This document shows, one piece after another, positions 17,182-25,036 of a stretch of 32,803 bases of DNA. Every line of letters begins with the position of its first letter. Position 1 is the first letter of the stretch. Source of the DNA: Acidobacteriota bacterium (GTDB lineage Bacteria; Acidobacteriota; Terriglobia; Terriglobales; Acidobacteriaceae); NCBI GenBank assembly GCA_021805025.1, contig JAJZGF010000026.1, forward strand, positions 1 to 32,803. The letters run 5' to 3'. The notes under the pieces are model-generated. The model saw nothing but the letters and a program-made list of their open reading frames with translations, was not told where the DNA came from and did no database searches. Both the position numbers and the translations under genes were made by a program.

Positions 17182-18204
17182 TCAGGGGTGATCGATTCCG
17201 TAGACAGGAATACCTTGATCCAATTTGAACACGAGAGCCTCTGCGCGCCACGCGTAATCCGATTGAGGAAACTTATCTTTCAACTGTGCGGCTAGAGCAC
17301 GCGCATGGTTGTGGGCGTCGCTCTGGTGTTTGTCGTTGCCGTCGGCGTCATACATATCGGTCAGCACGGCCTGCCGATACGCTGCCTCATAGAGCGCCCT
17401 TGCCGTGCGCGGGCCATTGGGATGCTCGTAGGCATATTTCTCGTAGACATCCGACTCGCGCTCGGGGCACTTTTCCTGTCCCTGCCAGTCACCGCAGAGC
17501 TTGTTGTCGATCAGATCAAAGTCGGCAAGATCGGCCCAGCGGGTATGCGGAAAGTACTTGATCACCTTTTTCAGCTCATCGTCATCCATCTGGTTGCGCA
17601 GGGCCGGATCGCGCAGTTTGGCCGAAGGCAGCGAGCTATAGTCGGCCTTCTGCAACTGCCAGCGGATGTCGGCGGAGCGCCAGGCGGCCTCTGCCGCCAA
17701 CGGCGAGTTGGGGAACATCTCGACCAGTCGGCGATAGAGCAGGCGCGCGCTTTGGGCAGCATTGGCAGGGCCGCGTGGGTCCGCGGCCAGAGCTTCTTCG
17801 TTAGCGGCTGCGCCCAGCAGGACCTGGTCGCCGTTGGGCGTGGTTTCCACAACGACACCTTTCGCCTCCATCCACCCTGAGATAGGCGGGGGCGTGTCAT
17901 TGCTGCCAAAGATGGGCGTGTCGCTCTCGTGCTCCTCTTCAATGTCGGTGTTGGCGTAGACGCGAATCCAGTCGCCGCTTTTCTCGGCAATGACCATCTC
18001 CCGGCCCATCTGCACGCGGTCCACCTTTTGCGCGCTCTTGTCGGGAGTGATGTAGAGCCAGGTGACGCGCAGAGCCGTGGCACGTGGACCAGCCATCGGC
18101 TTGACCATCTGCGGCGGGGTTCTCTGGCCGTGTGCAATGACAGCCGCATAAGCAAAGGCGAGACCGAGAGCGAAAGGCCGAAGTTTCATCACAGGGAAAA
18201 TCAT
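17182..18204 (-). CDS. Exported SH3-like/helical-repeat protein of unknown function
   Basis: About 340 residues. The N-terminus (KLRPFALGLAFAYAAVIAHG) is a Sec signal. Residues about 45-115 resemble a bacterial SH3 domain, with a VTWLYITP strand, VDRVQMGREM and SGDWIRVYAN, ending in GWMEAKGV. From about 130 on the protein is helical with TPR-like spacing (ARLLYRRLVEMFPNSPLAAEAAWR, then AYEHPNG and DKFPQSDYAWRAEA). Bacterial SH3 domains often bind peptidoglycan peptides, so a cell-wall role is possible given the uppP neighbour, but this is inference. ATG 18204 lies 12 nt after the threonine dehydratase stop; ATG 18189 is an alternative start. Neither has a strong ribosome binding site. Confidence 0.72.
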   Translation of the reverse strand: MIFPVMKLRPFALGLAFAYAAVIAHGQRTPPQMVKPMAGPRATALRVTWLYITPDKSAQKVDRVQMGREMVIAEKSGDWIRVYANTDIEEEHESDTPIFGSNDTPPPISGWMEAKGVVVETTPNGDQVLLGAAANEEALAADPRGPANAAQSARLLYRRLVEMFPNSPLAAEAAWRSADIRWQLQKADYSSLPSAKLRDPALRNQMDDDELKKVIKYFPHTRWADLADFDLIDNKLCGDWQGQEKCPERESDVYEKYAYEHPNGPRTARALYEAAYRQAVLTDMYDADGNDKHQSDAHNHARALAAQLKDKFPQSDYAWRAEALVFKLDQGIPVYGIDHP

Positions 18205-18216
18205 AGTCGAACGACG

Positions 18217-19206
18217 CTACCCAGCGGCTTCTGTGAGCACGGTGGCCAGCAACTCCGGCGCAACGTTGCCGCCGCTGACCACGGCTACGGCCTTGCGATA
18301 GGGCGGCAACTCGGCGGCATGGAAGAGCAGAGCGGCGGCGGCTACGGCCCCGCTGGGCTCAGGCACCAGACGCGAGGTCGCGACGATCGCGCGCATCGCA
18401 GCGCGAATCTCAGCTTCGGTCACGGTGATGATGCCGTCCACAAACGCCTGGATATGGGTAAAGTTGCGCTGCCCGACGCTCTGCGTGCGCAGGCCGTCGG
18501 CAATGGTGCGGCTGGTCAGCTCTGCCGGCCACTCGACGATCTTGCCTGTGCGGAAGCTCTCTGCCGTGTCGCCGGCCAGCTCGGGCTCGACGCCGAAGAC
18601 CCTGGCCTGTGGGCGAAGCTGCTTGACGGCCGCGGACACGCCGCTCAGCAGGCCGCCGCCGGAGACGGGCGACAGAACCAGGTCCACGTCAGGTAAAGTC
18701 TCCACGATTTCCAATCCGCAGGTAGCCTGGCCGGTGATGATCTGCTCGTCATCGTAGGGCGGGATGACGATGTAGCCATGCTTGAGCACCAGCTCCTCGG
18801 CCCTGGCCAGGCGCTCGCTGGAGGCTGGGCCAACGTCTACCACCTCAGCACCCAATGCCAGCGTGGCAGCCCGCTTGATGGCTGGCGCATTCGAGGGCAT
18901 CACAATGACGGCTTTCGCGCCGACTGTGCGGGCCGCATAGGCCACGCCCTGCGCGTGGTTGCCGCTGGAATAGGTAATGACGCCGCGGGCGACTTCGTCC
19001 GGTGTGAGCTGCAGAATCTTGTTGGCCGCGCCGCGGATTTTGAAGGCGCCGATGGGCTGGAGCGATTCTGCCTTGAGCCAGACCTCGCCTGAGGCGCTGG
19101 GGAAGGGCGCGCGGATGAGCGGGGTTTTAATGGCGATGCCGGAGATGCGAGCGGCGGCGGCACGGATGGCGTCAAGGGAGACAAGCGATTCGGTGGCTGC
19201 GCTCAT
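18217..19206 (-). CDS. ilvA: Threonine/serine dehydratase (PLP-dependent, no ACT domain)
   Basis: A cytoplasmic fold-type II PLP enzyme that deaminates threonine to 2-oxobutanoate (or serine to pyruvate). Lys56 in GAFKIRGA binds PLP. SSGNHAQGVA and the glycine-rich SGGGLLSG loop, which holds the phosphate, are present. At 329 residues it lacks the C-terminal ACT regulatory domains of biosynthetic IlvA, so it resembles the catabolic TdcB or a serine racemase; the symbol is therefore tentative. GGAG lies 11 nt before ATG 19206. An 18-bp palindrome lies just upstream. It heads a close run with the SH3-like gene and uppP. Confidence 0.88.
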   Translation of the reverse strand: MSAATESLVSLDAIRAAAARISGIAIKTPLIRAPFPSASGEVWLKAESLQPIGAFKIRGAANKILQLTPDEVARGVITYSSGNHAQGVAYAARTVGAKAVIVMPSNAPAIKRAATLALGAEVVDVGPASSERLARAEELVLKHGYIVIPPYDDEQIITGQATCGLEIVETLPDVDLVLSPVSGGGLLSGVSAAVKQLRPQARVFGVEPELAGDTAESFRTGKIVEWPAELTSRTIADGLRTQSVGQRNFTHIQAFVDGIITVTEAEIRAAMRAIVATSRLVPEPSGAVAAAALLFHAAELPPYRKAVAVVSGGNVAPELLATVLTEAAG

Positions 19207-19224
19207 GGCAAAGGCTGCTCCGGG

Positions 19225-19242
19225 CAGGCGCTATAGCGCCTG
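19225..19242. promoter_or_regulatory. 18-bp perfect palindrome upstream of threonine dehydratase
   Basis: CAGGCGCTATAGCGCCTG equals its own reverse complement. It sits 18 nt before the threonine dehydratase start and 64 nt past the ribonuclease J stop. It could be a dimer-binding operator, or in RNA a 7-bp hairpin with a TATA loop close to the ribosome binding site. Confidence 0.45.
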
Positions 19243-19249
19243 ATGCGTG

Positions 19250-19267
19250 GTCTCCGGCCCTGGAGAC
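19250..19267 (-). terminator. Candidate hairpin between ribonuclease J and threonine dehydratase
   Basis: GTCTCC and GGAGAC pair perfectly around a 6-nt loop, 39 nt past the ribonuclease J stop on the minus strand. It lacks a T-tract. It is directly followed by the 18-bp palindrome. Confidence 0.3.
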
Positions 19268-19306
19268 AAGGAAAGCACCGTCGCCTGGACCGGAAAACCA
19301 GATCCG

Positions 19307-20962
19307 TCAGATTTCCATAATCACCGGCATGATCATCGGCCGCCGTCCGGTGGTCTTCTGGATGAGGCGCTTCAGCTCGGCCCGGATTTTGTCTTTGACC
19401 ATGCCGTAGTCGGACTTTTGCTCGCCGCTTAACTCGTCCAGTGTCTTCAAAACGGCTTCCCTGGCCTGGTCGGTAATGTCTGCGCCGCCAAAGCCGCGCA
19501 TGACAACCTCGGGCGCCAGCTCCAGCTTGCCGGTGCGCTTGTTAATGGCCAATACCACCAGCACGATGCCGTCTTCCGACAGGATGCGGCGGTCGCGGAT
19601 GACCAGGTCTTCCACAACGTCGATGGAGGAGCCGGAGTCAATGAGAATGCGCCCCGCGGTAACCTTGTCCTTCTTGCGGGCGTCGTTCTTGTCCAGTTCC
19701 AGCACGTCACCGTCTTCGATGACGATGGCATGTTCCACGGCACCCGTTTCCATGGCCACCTGGGCATGACGGCGCAGGTAGCGATAGTCGCCGTGGACGG
19801 GAATAAAGAACTTGGGTCGTACGAGGTTGATGAGCAGACGCTGCTCTTCCTGGCTGCCGTGCCCGCTGACGTGGATGAGACCGCTGGAGCCGTCGTCACA
19901 GATGACGTTGGCATCGCGACGGTAGAGGTGGTCCATGACGCGGAAGATGGCCTTCTCGTTGCCGGGAATGATGCGGGAGCTGAGGATCACGGTATCGCCA
20001 GCGTCAATGCGGGCGTGCTTGTGATTGTCCACCGCGGCGCGGCTGAGTGCGCTCATCGGCTCGCCCTGCGTTCCGCTGATGAGCACCAGAAGCTGGTCGG
20101 GCGAGTAATCGCGCATCTGGCCGGGTTGGATGACGAGGCCGGGCGGGATATCGATGTAGCCCAGGTCCTGCGCAATTTCCGTGCTTTCCATCATCGAACG
20201 GCCCACTACGGCAACTTTGCGGCCGTGGGCTCGCGCCAGTTCCATGGCGATGCGGATGCGGTAGATCGAGGAGGAGAAGCAACTGAAGAACAGCTTCTTT
20301 TTGGCGCGGGAGAATATCTCGTCGAGGCGAGGAACTACGGCTCGCTCGCTGGGCGTGTAGCCGGAGCGCTCGACGTTGGTCGAGTCCTGCAGCAGGGCGA
20401 GCACGCCGCGCTTCCCGTATTCGGCAAAGGTGTGCAGGTCAAAGGCCTTGTCGTCCAGCGGCGCGAGGTCGATTTTGAAGTCGCCGGTGTGGATGACGAC
20501 GCCAACCGGTGTTTCGATGGCCAGAGCCACGCAGTCTACCAGGGAGTGGGTCACGTGGATGGGCTCGATCGTGAATGGGCCGATGGAGAATTTTTCCCTG
20601 GGCGTAATCTCGATCAGCTCGGTCTCATCCAGAAGCTGGTTCTCCTCGAGGTTGCCCTCGACATAAGCCAGGGTGAACTCAGTGGCGTAGACCGGGACCT
20701 TGAGTTCGCTGAGGAACCAGGAGAGTCCGCCGATATGGTCCTGATGGCCGTGGGTGAGAATGATGGCGCGAACATGGGACTTGTTTTCAACAAGATAAGA
20801 GATGTCTGGAACAACCACATCGACGCCCAGCAGCTCCGACTCGGGGAACATCAGCCCGGCATCGATCACGATAATGTCGTCTTCCCAGCGCAACGCGAGG
20901 GAATTCATGCCGAACTCGCCCAGTCCGCCGAGGGGAATGATTTTCAGTTTTTTGGTATGCAT
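19307..20962 (-). CDS. rnj: Ribonuclease J
   Basis: A cytoplasmic metallo-beta-lactamase/beta-CASP nuclease that degrades and matures RNA by endonucleolytic and 5'-3' exonucleolytic cleavage. At 551 residues it matches the family. Zinc ligands His71, His73, Asp75 and His76 form HGHQDHIGG, where most family members have Glu in place of Gln74. HTGDFKID carries a further ligand set. The beta-CASP part has SGHGSQEEQ and FIPVHGDYRYLRRHA. A C-terminal dimer domain (about 470-551) is present. The start ATG 20962 has only a weak ribosome binding site. The chitinase gene diverges from it across 144 bp. Confidence 0.95.
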   Translation of the reverse strand: MHTKKLKIIPLGGLGEFGMNSLALRWEDDIIVIDAGLMFPESELLGVDVVVPDISYLVENKSHVRAIILTHGHQDHIGGLSWFLSELKVPVYATEFTLAYVEGNLEENQLLDETELIEITPREKFSIGPFTIEPIHVTHSLVDCVALAIETPVGVVIHTGDFKIDLAPLDDKAFDLHTFAEYGKRGVLALLQDSTNVERSGYTPSERAVVPRLDEIFSRAKKKLFFSCFSSSIYRIRIAMELARAHGRKVAVVGRSMMESTEIAQDLGYIDIPPGLVIQPGQMRDYSPDQLLVLISGTQGEPMSALSRAAVDNHKHARIDAGDTVILSSRIIPGNEKAIFRVMDHLYRRDANVICDDGSSGLIHVSGHGSQEEQRLLINLVRPKFFIPVHGDYRYLRRHAQVAMETGAVEHAIVIEDGDVLELDKNDARKKDKVTAGRILIDSGSSIDVVEDLVIRDRRILSEDGIVLVVLAINKRTGKLELAPEVVMRGFGGADITDQAREAVLKTLDELSGEQKSDYGMVKDKIRAELKRLIQKTTGRRPMIMPVIMEI

Positions 20963-21106
20963 CTGTCAGGTCTGATGCTAACACCCTCAGGGTTTTTGCG
21001 GTGAGTCCCTTCTACGGCCCCCATGGCACTCGCCGGTGCCGAATCGGCTTCTATTGCGTCGATAGGATAAGGGCGAGCGGCGACATGCGCGGAGTCCGAT
21101 CATTCC

Positions 21107-22261
21107 ATGAACAGCCTCCGGTCCTTTCTCCCCGCATTCATCGTCGCCTTCGCCGCCATCGTTGCAGGTCCTGGGGCGGTCGCCGCAACCCCTGTTGTGG
21201 CGGCGTACGTCTTTCCACAAAATGCTCTTTTGCAGCCGGGCCAGATCGACGCGCACCAACTGACGCGCATCAACTATGCCTTTGCGCGGATCAAGGATGG
21301 CCGCATGGTGGAGGGATTTTCCACCGACCCGGCCAATTTGGCGCAGGTGACGGCGCTGAGGCAGGAAAACCCTGGGCTCGCAGTGCTGATTTCAGTGGGC
21401 GGATGGACCTGGTCGGATGGCTTCTCTGACGCGGCGCTCACCGCGCAAAGCCGGGCGGCATTCATTGACAGCGCGATGGATTTCCTGAAGCGCTATGACC
21501 TTGACGGGCTCGATGTGGACTGGGAATATCCCGGCCAGGCGGGGGCCGGCAATCGCTTTCGCAGCCAGGACAAACAGAATTTCACGCTGCTGCTGAAGGC
21601 CTTGCGCGCGCGGATGAAGGAAGAAACGAAGAAGACGCACCGGCACCTTTATCTGACGATTGCCGCAGGCGCGTCGGAGGATTATCTGGCGCACACGCAG
21701 ATGGCCAGTGCGCAGCGATATGTTGATGCCGTGAACCTGATGTCCTACGACTACTACAGCCCGTCTTCCGATTCCGTGACCGGCAACCATGCGCCCTTGC
21801 TGGACGATCCCGATGACCCGAAAGGAGTCTCCGCAGATGCCAGCGTTCGTGCTTTCGAGAAAGCCGGCGTTCCAGCCGCAAAGATCCTGCTGGGTATCCC
21901 ATTGTATGGACGCTTGTGGGGCGAGGTGCCGGACGTACGGCACGGCCTGTTTCAACCCGGCAAGCCCACGCCAGGGGGTGACCTGCCTTACAGCGAAATC
22001 AAAGATTCTTTGCTTAATGCTGGATTCACACGATTCTGGGATGCTTCGGCGCAGGTACCGTACCTCTACAACGCGGAAAAGCGCCAGTTTGTGAGTTATG
22101 AAGATGCGGAGTCCGCTGCGGGCAAGTGTCGCTATGCGTTGCGGGAGCATCTGCAGGGCGTCATGTTCTGGAGTTATCTCAACGATCCCTCAGGCGAGCT
22201 GCGGCAGGCCATTGCGAGTGCGATCCACCAGGTGCCCGCCGGATCAGAGTCCGCTCGCTAA
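21107..22261 (+). CDS. Secreted family 18 glycoside hydrolase (chitinase-like)
   Basis: A 384-residue exported enzyme predicted to cleave chitin or related beta-1,4-GlcNAc polymers. A Sec signal (about residues 1-27, ending AVAA) is followed by a single TIM-barrel domain. SVGGWTWSDGF is the family's second conserved strand. DGLDVDWEYP at 133-142 provides the DxxDxDxE motif with Glu140 as the acid/base. MSYDYY and WSYLND are the later conserved strands. There is no visible chitin-binding or fibronectin domain. The start has GGAG about 12 nt upstream. Acidobacteria often carry such enzymes for fungal or arthropod debris; some relatives act on peptidoglycan instead. Confidence 0.9.
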   Translation: MNSLRSFLPAFIVAFAAIVAGPGAVAATPVVAAYVFPQNALLQPGQIDAHQLTRINYAFARIKDGRMVEGFSTDPANLAQVTALRQENPGLAVLISVGGWTWSDGFSDAALTAQSRAAFIDSAMDFLKRYDLDGLDVDWEYPGQAGAGNRFRSQDKQNFTLLLKALRARMKEETKKTHRHLYLTIAAGASEDYLAHTQMASAQRYVDAVNLMSYDYYSPSSDSVTGNHAPLLDDPDDPKGVSADASVRAFEKAGVPAAKILLGIPLYGRLWGEVPDVRHGLFQPGKPTPGGDLPYSEIKDSLLNAGFTRFWDASAQVPYLYNAEKRQFVSYEDAESAAGKCRYALREHLQGVMFWSYLNDPSGELRQAIASAIHQVPAGSESAR

Positions 22262-22280
22262 ATTGCGCAGTTGTGGCGGC

Positions 22281-23273
22281 TCATTCGCCGGGGAAGCGAA
22301 CACCTAAAGCCGTGCGTGCTGCCTCCAGCAGCCGCGCCATTCCCACGGAGAGCTCGTGGGTAATCTCCGGGCTCTCCAATTTGCCTTCGCGAATCAGGTC
22401 ACAGAAGTGGGATGTCTCGTAGTTGAATCCGCCTGCCGTGAAGGGCTCATTCAGTTCCACACGGCGGCCGTCGATGAAGTGAATTGTTGCGTGTACAGGG
22501 TTCCACCAGTTGGCGTGCAGAATCACGTAGCCGCGCGGCGCCGCCAGCAGAGCATCTCCGCGGCTCAGCAGGTCCAGTCCCGTGTGCAGTTGCGCCATAC
22601 CGCGTTTGTGTTCTGTCTGGAAGACGGCAAAGGCGTCCACCCCGGAGGGGCTGAGGCGTCCCATCGTCTGCACGCGCTTCAGCGGCCCCAGCCAGTCCAG
22701 GGCCAGGAAAGCCTCATACGGACCGATGCCCATAATGCCGCCCCCGGCCAGCGCCGGAAAGTGCAGGGGGTAGTCGGGCGCCAGCGTCGCATCGCAATGC
22801 CCGGCGCGGACATAGCCGATGGGGCCGATGGGATCAGCCAGGAGCAGCTGTCGCAGACGCCGGTAGAGCGGAAAAAAAGGAGGCTTCATCGCTTCCATGA
22901 ACAACCGCCCGTGGCGGCGCGCGGTGGCGATGACCTCAAGCAACTGGCGTTCGTTCATCGCGGCGGGCTTTTCGCACAGCACATGCTTGCCGGCCGCCAG
23001 CGCCTTGCAGCAGATCTCCGCATGGGTGTCAGGATGCGTGGCAACGTAAACGGCGTCGATCTCCGCAGCAAGCAGTGCATCCAGCGAGGGCGCGACAAAT
23101 GGCGTGTCGAAGCGGTTCGCGAAGGCCTCGGCCTTTTCGAGGGTTCTGCCCCACACAGAGGTGAGCGCCGCGCCGGGAACAGCGGTGAGACCCTGTGCAA
23201 AGCGCGCCGCAGCGCGGCCGGGGCCGGCTACGCTCCAGCGGATCATCGGCAGGGATGGGTCTGTTGTTGTCAC
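22281..23273 (-). CDS. Gfo/Idh/MocA-family oxidoreductase
   Basis: A 330-residue NAD(P)-dependent oxidoreductase. The N-terminal Rossmann fold begins IRWSVAGPGRAAARFAQG. The family motif GKHVLCEKPAAMN carries the catalytic Lys of EKP. The C-terminal alpha/beta domain includes GGGIMGIGPYE in the typical GG-x2-D/G region. The family acts on sugars, inositols or dihydrodiols; the substrate is unknown. I chose GTG 23273, because GGAGGAAT immediately precedes it, although the spacing is short; ATG 23246 is an alternative, and an upstream TTG at 23306 is less likely. dapD lies 81 nt upstream on the same strand. Confidence 0.88.
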   Translation of the reverse strand: MTTTDPSLPMIRWSVAGPGRAAARFAQGLTAVPGAALTSVWGRTLEKAEAFANRFDTPFVAPSLDALLAAEIDAVYVATHPDTHAEICCKALAAGKHVLCEKPAAMNERQLLEVIATARRHGRLFMEAMKPPFFPLYRRLRQLLLADPIGPIGYVRAGHCDATLAPDYPLHFPALAGGGIMGIGPYEAFLALDWLGPLKRVQTMGRLSPSGVDAFAVFQTEHKRGMAQLHTGLDLLSRGDALLAAPRGYVILHANWWNPVHATIHFIDGRRVELNEPFTAGGFNYETSHFCDLIREGKLESPEITHELSVGMARLLEAARTALGVRFPGE

Positions 23274-23354
23274 ATTCCTCCAGCAATGGCCGGGTTGGAG
23301 TTTCAAAACCGCCGCAGAAGACGCAACCCCGGCAGGTGGCGAGCCGAAGAGCGC

Positions 23355-24215
23355 CTATCGCAGCAAATCTTCGAGCGCCGTGCTCAGATCGGTCTTTTCG
23401 TCGCGGTACTTCACAATCACGGGCGCATACAGGGACAGACCCCAGCCGTCGCTCGACGGATGGCCCTTTCCCTTGGCCACCGCCCTGGAACCAGGAACAA
23501 CGACCGCGTTCTCGGGGATGATGAGGGGCCGCTCGGCCGTGGCGCGGAGGATGCTGCCATTGACCAAGTCGAAAACGGGAGTTCCGCGGGTAAGAATCGT
23601 TCCGGCGGCGAGAACTGCACCGCGGCGCACAATGGTACCTTCATACACGCCTGAGTTGCCGCCGATAAGCACATCCTCTTCAACAACAACGGGGCTTGCA
23701 TTCACAGGCTCGAGCACGCCGCCGATCTGTGCTGCCGCACTCAGATGAACGCGCTTGCCAATCTGCGCGCAGGAACCGACCAGCGCGTGAGAGTCGATCA
23801 TTGTGCCCTCGTCGACCCACGCGCCCGCGTTGACGTACATGGGCGGCATGCAGACAACGCCGCGGGCCAGATAGGCTCCTGCGCGCACCGAAGAGCCGCC
23901 TGGAACCATGCGGACCCCATCCGCCGCAACGAGTCGGCGCACCGGGTAGGTGTGTTTATCCACGAAGGACAAGCTGCCCGCGGAGCTATCCGCCAGCGCT
24001 CCCAGGCGGAAGCCTAGCAGGATGCCCTGCTTGACCCATGCATTCACACGCCAGCCGGTGGGGGCGGAAGAATCAGGTGCAGCGGCACGAACCTCACCGC
24101 GCTCCAGGGCCGTGCGCAGTTCAAGGAATGCGTTCATGGCGTTGTCGTCGCCGATGGCGGCCTGACCGGTGGCAAACGCCTGCTCAACGGCCTGCTGAAG
24201 TTGGGTAAGGGTCAT
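23355..24215 (-). CDS. dapD: 2,3,4,5-tetrahydropyridine-2,6-dicarboxylate N-succinyltransferase
   Basis: It transfers succinyl from succinyl-CoA to tetrahydrodipicolinate in the succinylase route to lysine and meso-diaminopimelate, needed for peptidoglycan. The 286-residue length is near the family norm (about 275). An N-terminal helical domain ([13 protein letters not shown]) is followed by a hexapeptide-repeat left-handed beta-helix (about 95-240). The family motifs [36 protein letters not shown] and [10 protein letters not shown] are clear. Only a weak GAAG-type ribosome binding site precedes ATG 24215. No other lysine-pathway gene is in the window; the Gfo/Idh gene follows. Confidence 0.95.
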   Translation of the reverse strand: MTLTQLQQAVEQAFATGQAAIGDDNAMNAFLELRTALERGEVRAAAPDSSAPTGWRVNAWVKQGILLGFRLGALADSSAGSLSFVDKHTYPVRRLVAADGVRMVPGGSSVRAGAYLARGVVCMPPMYVNAGAWVDEGTMIDSHALVGSCAQIGKRVHLSAAAQIGGVLEPVNASPVVVEEDVLIGGNSGVYEGTIVRRGAVLAAGTILTRGTPVFDLVNGSILRATAERPLIIPENAVVVPGSRAVAKGKGHPSSDGWGLSLYAPVIVKYRDEKTDLSTALEDLLR

Positions 24216-24350
24216 CGTTCTTCGAGTTTATCAAGCACAGGACCGGATCGCTTGGCGCAGAGGCCCCCGCAATGAGCACTGCGGTCAAGGTACGCACAAC
24301 AACCCGATGGCGCTGCGATGGACAATGCGTCATCGGGAGTTGAAGCGAAT

Positions 24351-24698
24351 TCAGGCCGCGGACTGCTGCGCCTGCCTGGTCCTGCCGTGAAGGTGTCCGT
24401 TGCGCTCGACCGGCTGAAGTCGGAAGGCGTTGTTGCCTGCCGGAATCATCGCGAGAGGAACGGGACTGCGGTCACACTTTCCGTGAAGATGCCGAGCTTC
24501 AAGCCAGGCGCAGAGCCTTGGATCGAAGATGTCAGGCTGTCCATGCCAGAAATCCGGGGTAAGCCCGCATTGAATCCGGAGATGGTCCAGTTGCAGCTCG
24601 ATGACAGAGATATCCCTGGGAAAATAGCGACGAACGTTGTTGACACCCACGTGCAAACCCGTGATGCCGCGACCTTTACAATGCGTTCTAACCACCAT
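24351..24698 (-). CDS. Possible small conserved protein of unknown function
   Basis: A 115-residue minus-strand frame inside an 820-bp gap. An AGCAGG-like site lies 6 nt before ATG 24698. The central part looks protein-like: [37 protein letters not shown], and [14 protein letters not shown]. Other frames here are less plausible. It resembles, in my memory only, a small acidobacterial family. The frame closes 6 codons upstream of ATG, and another minus-strand frame reads into the same point, so the gene may be a frameshifted longer one. No signal peptide or known domain was recognised. Confidence 0.4.
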   Translation of the reverse strand: MVVRTHCKGRGITGLHVGVNNVRRYFPRDISVIELQLDHLRIQCGLTPDFWHGQPDIFDPRLCAWLEARHLHGKCDRSPVPLAMIPAGNNAFRLQPVERNGHLHGRTRQAQQSAA

Positions 24699-24835
24699 AG
24701 CGTACCTGCTTGTTCAATGTTGAATGCAGTCAGCTCAGTAAGCCTGGTTAGGGGAGGCCGGTTCGGATGGCGGTGATTGTCCATCCGGTGGAACGCTCTT
24801 ATGGCTCGATAGTGCGCTGCCTTCCAAACCATGTC

Positions 24836-24857
24836 AAGGGTCATCTGGTGGACCCTT
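24836..24857. repeat. Perfect 7-bp inverted repeat
   Basis: AAGGGTC and GACCCTT flank an 8-nt spacer. It lies about 140 bp upstream of the possible small gene's start and has no T-tract, so it may be an operator or chance. Confidence 0.3.
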
Positions 24858-24984
24858 CAGCTATGATCTTTCTGGTTGTGCACGTCAGGGAGATCGCGTT
24901 GCAATAAGGTGCAACCGAATCTGCCCCACATGGCTATAGATGCGGGGAGAGGCGTTTTCGTGAGCCGAAATCCCGCGCTTTATG

Positions 24985-25006
24985 GTACGAACGACGATGT
25001 TCGTAC
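24985..25006 (-). terminator. Perfect 8-bp hairpin downstream of the amino-sugar cluster
   Basis: GTACGAAC and GTTCGTAC flank a 6-nt loop, 30 nt past the stop of the aminotransferase gene, the last of a three-gene run. There is no T-tract on the minus strand, so a terminator role is suggested only by position. Confidence 0.35.
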
Positions 25007-25036
25007 AAGCGAAAGATACCTCAAATTGCCGCGAAG

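Larger units (their letters stand above)
24699..25036. other. 338-bp non-coding gap with two perfect hairpins
   Basis: This gap separates the aminotransferase gene's end from the possible small gene. It holds inverted repeats at 24836-24857 and 24985-25006, listed separately. No convincing open frame was seen. The promoter of the possible small gene would be here. Confidence 0.45.

Noticed and set aside
20983..20997. A small ACCC/GGGT hairpin followed by TTTT on the plus strand
   Set aside because: The stem is only 4 bp and no plus-strand gene ends before it; it lies in a divergent promoter gap.
19730..21004. A 424-codon open frame on the plus strand opposite ribonuclease J
   Set aside because: Ribonuclease J has all its catalytic motifs on the other strand; this frame has no recognisable domain and overlaps its full length.
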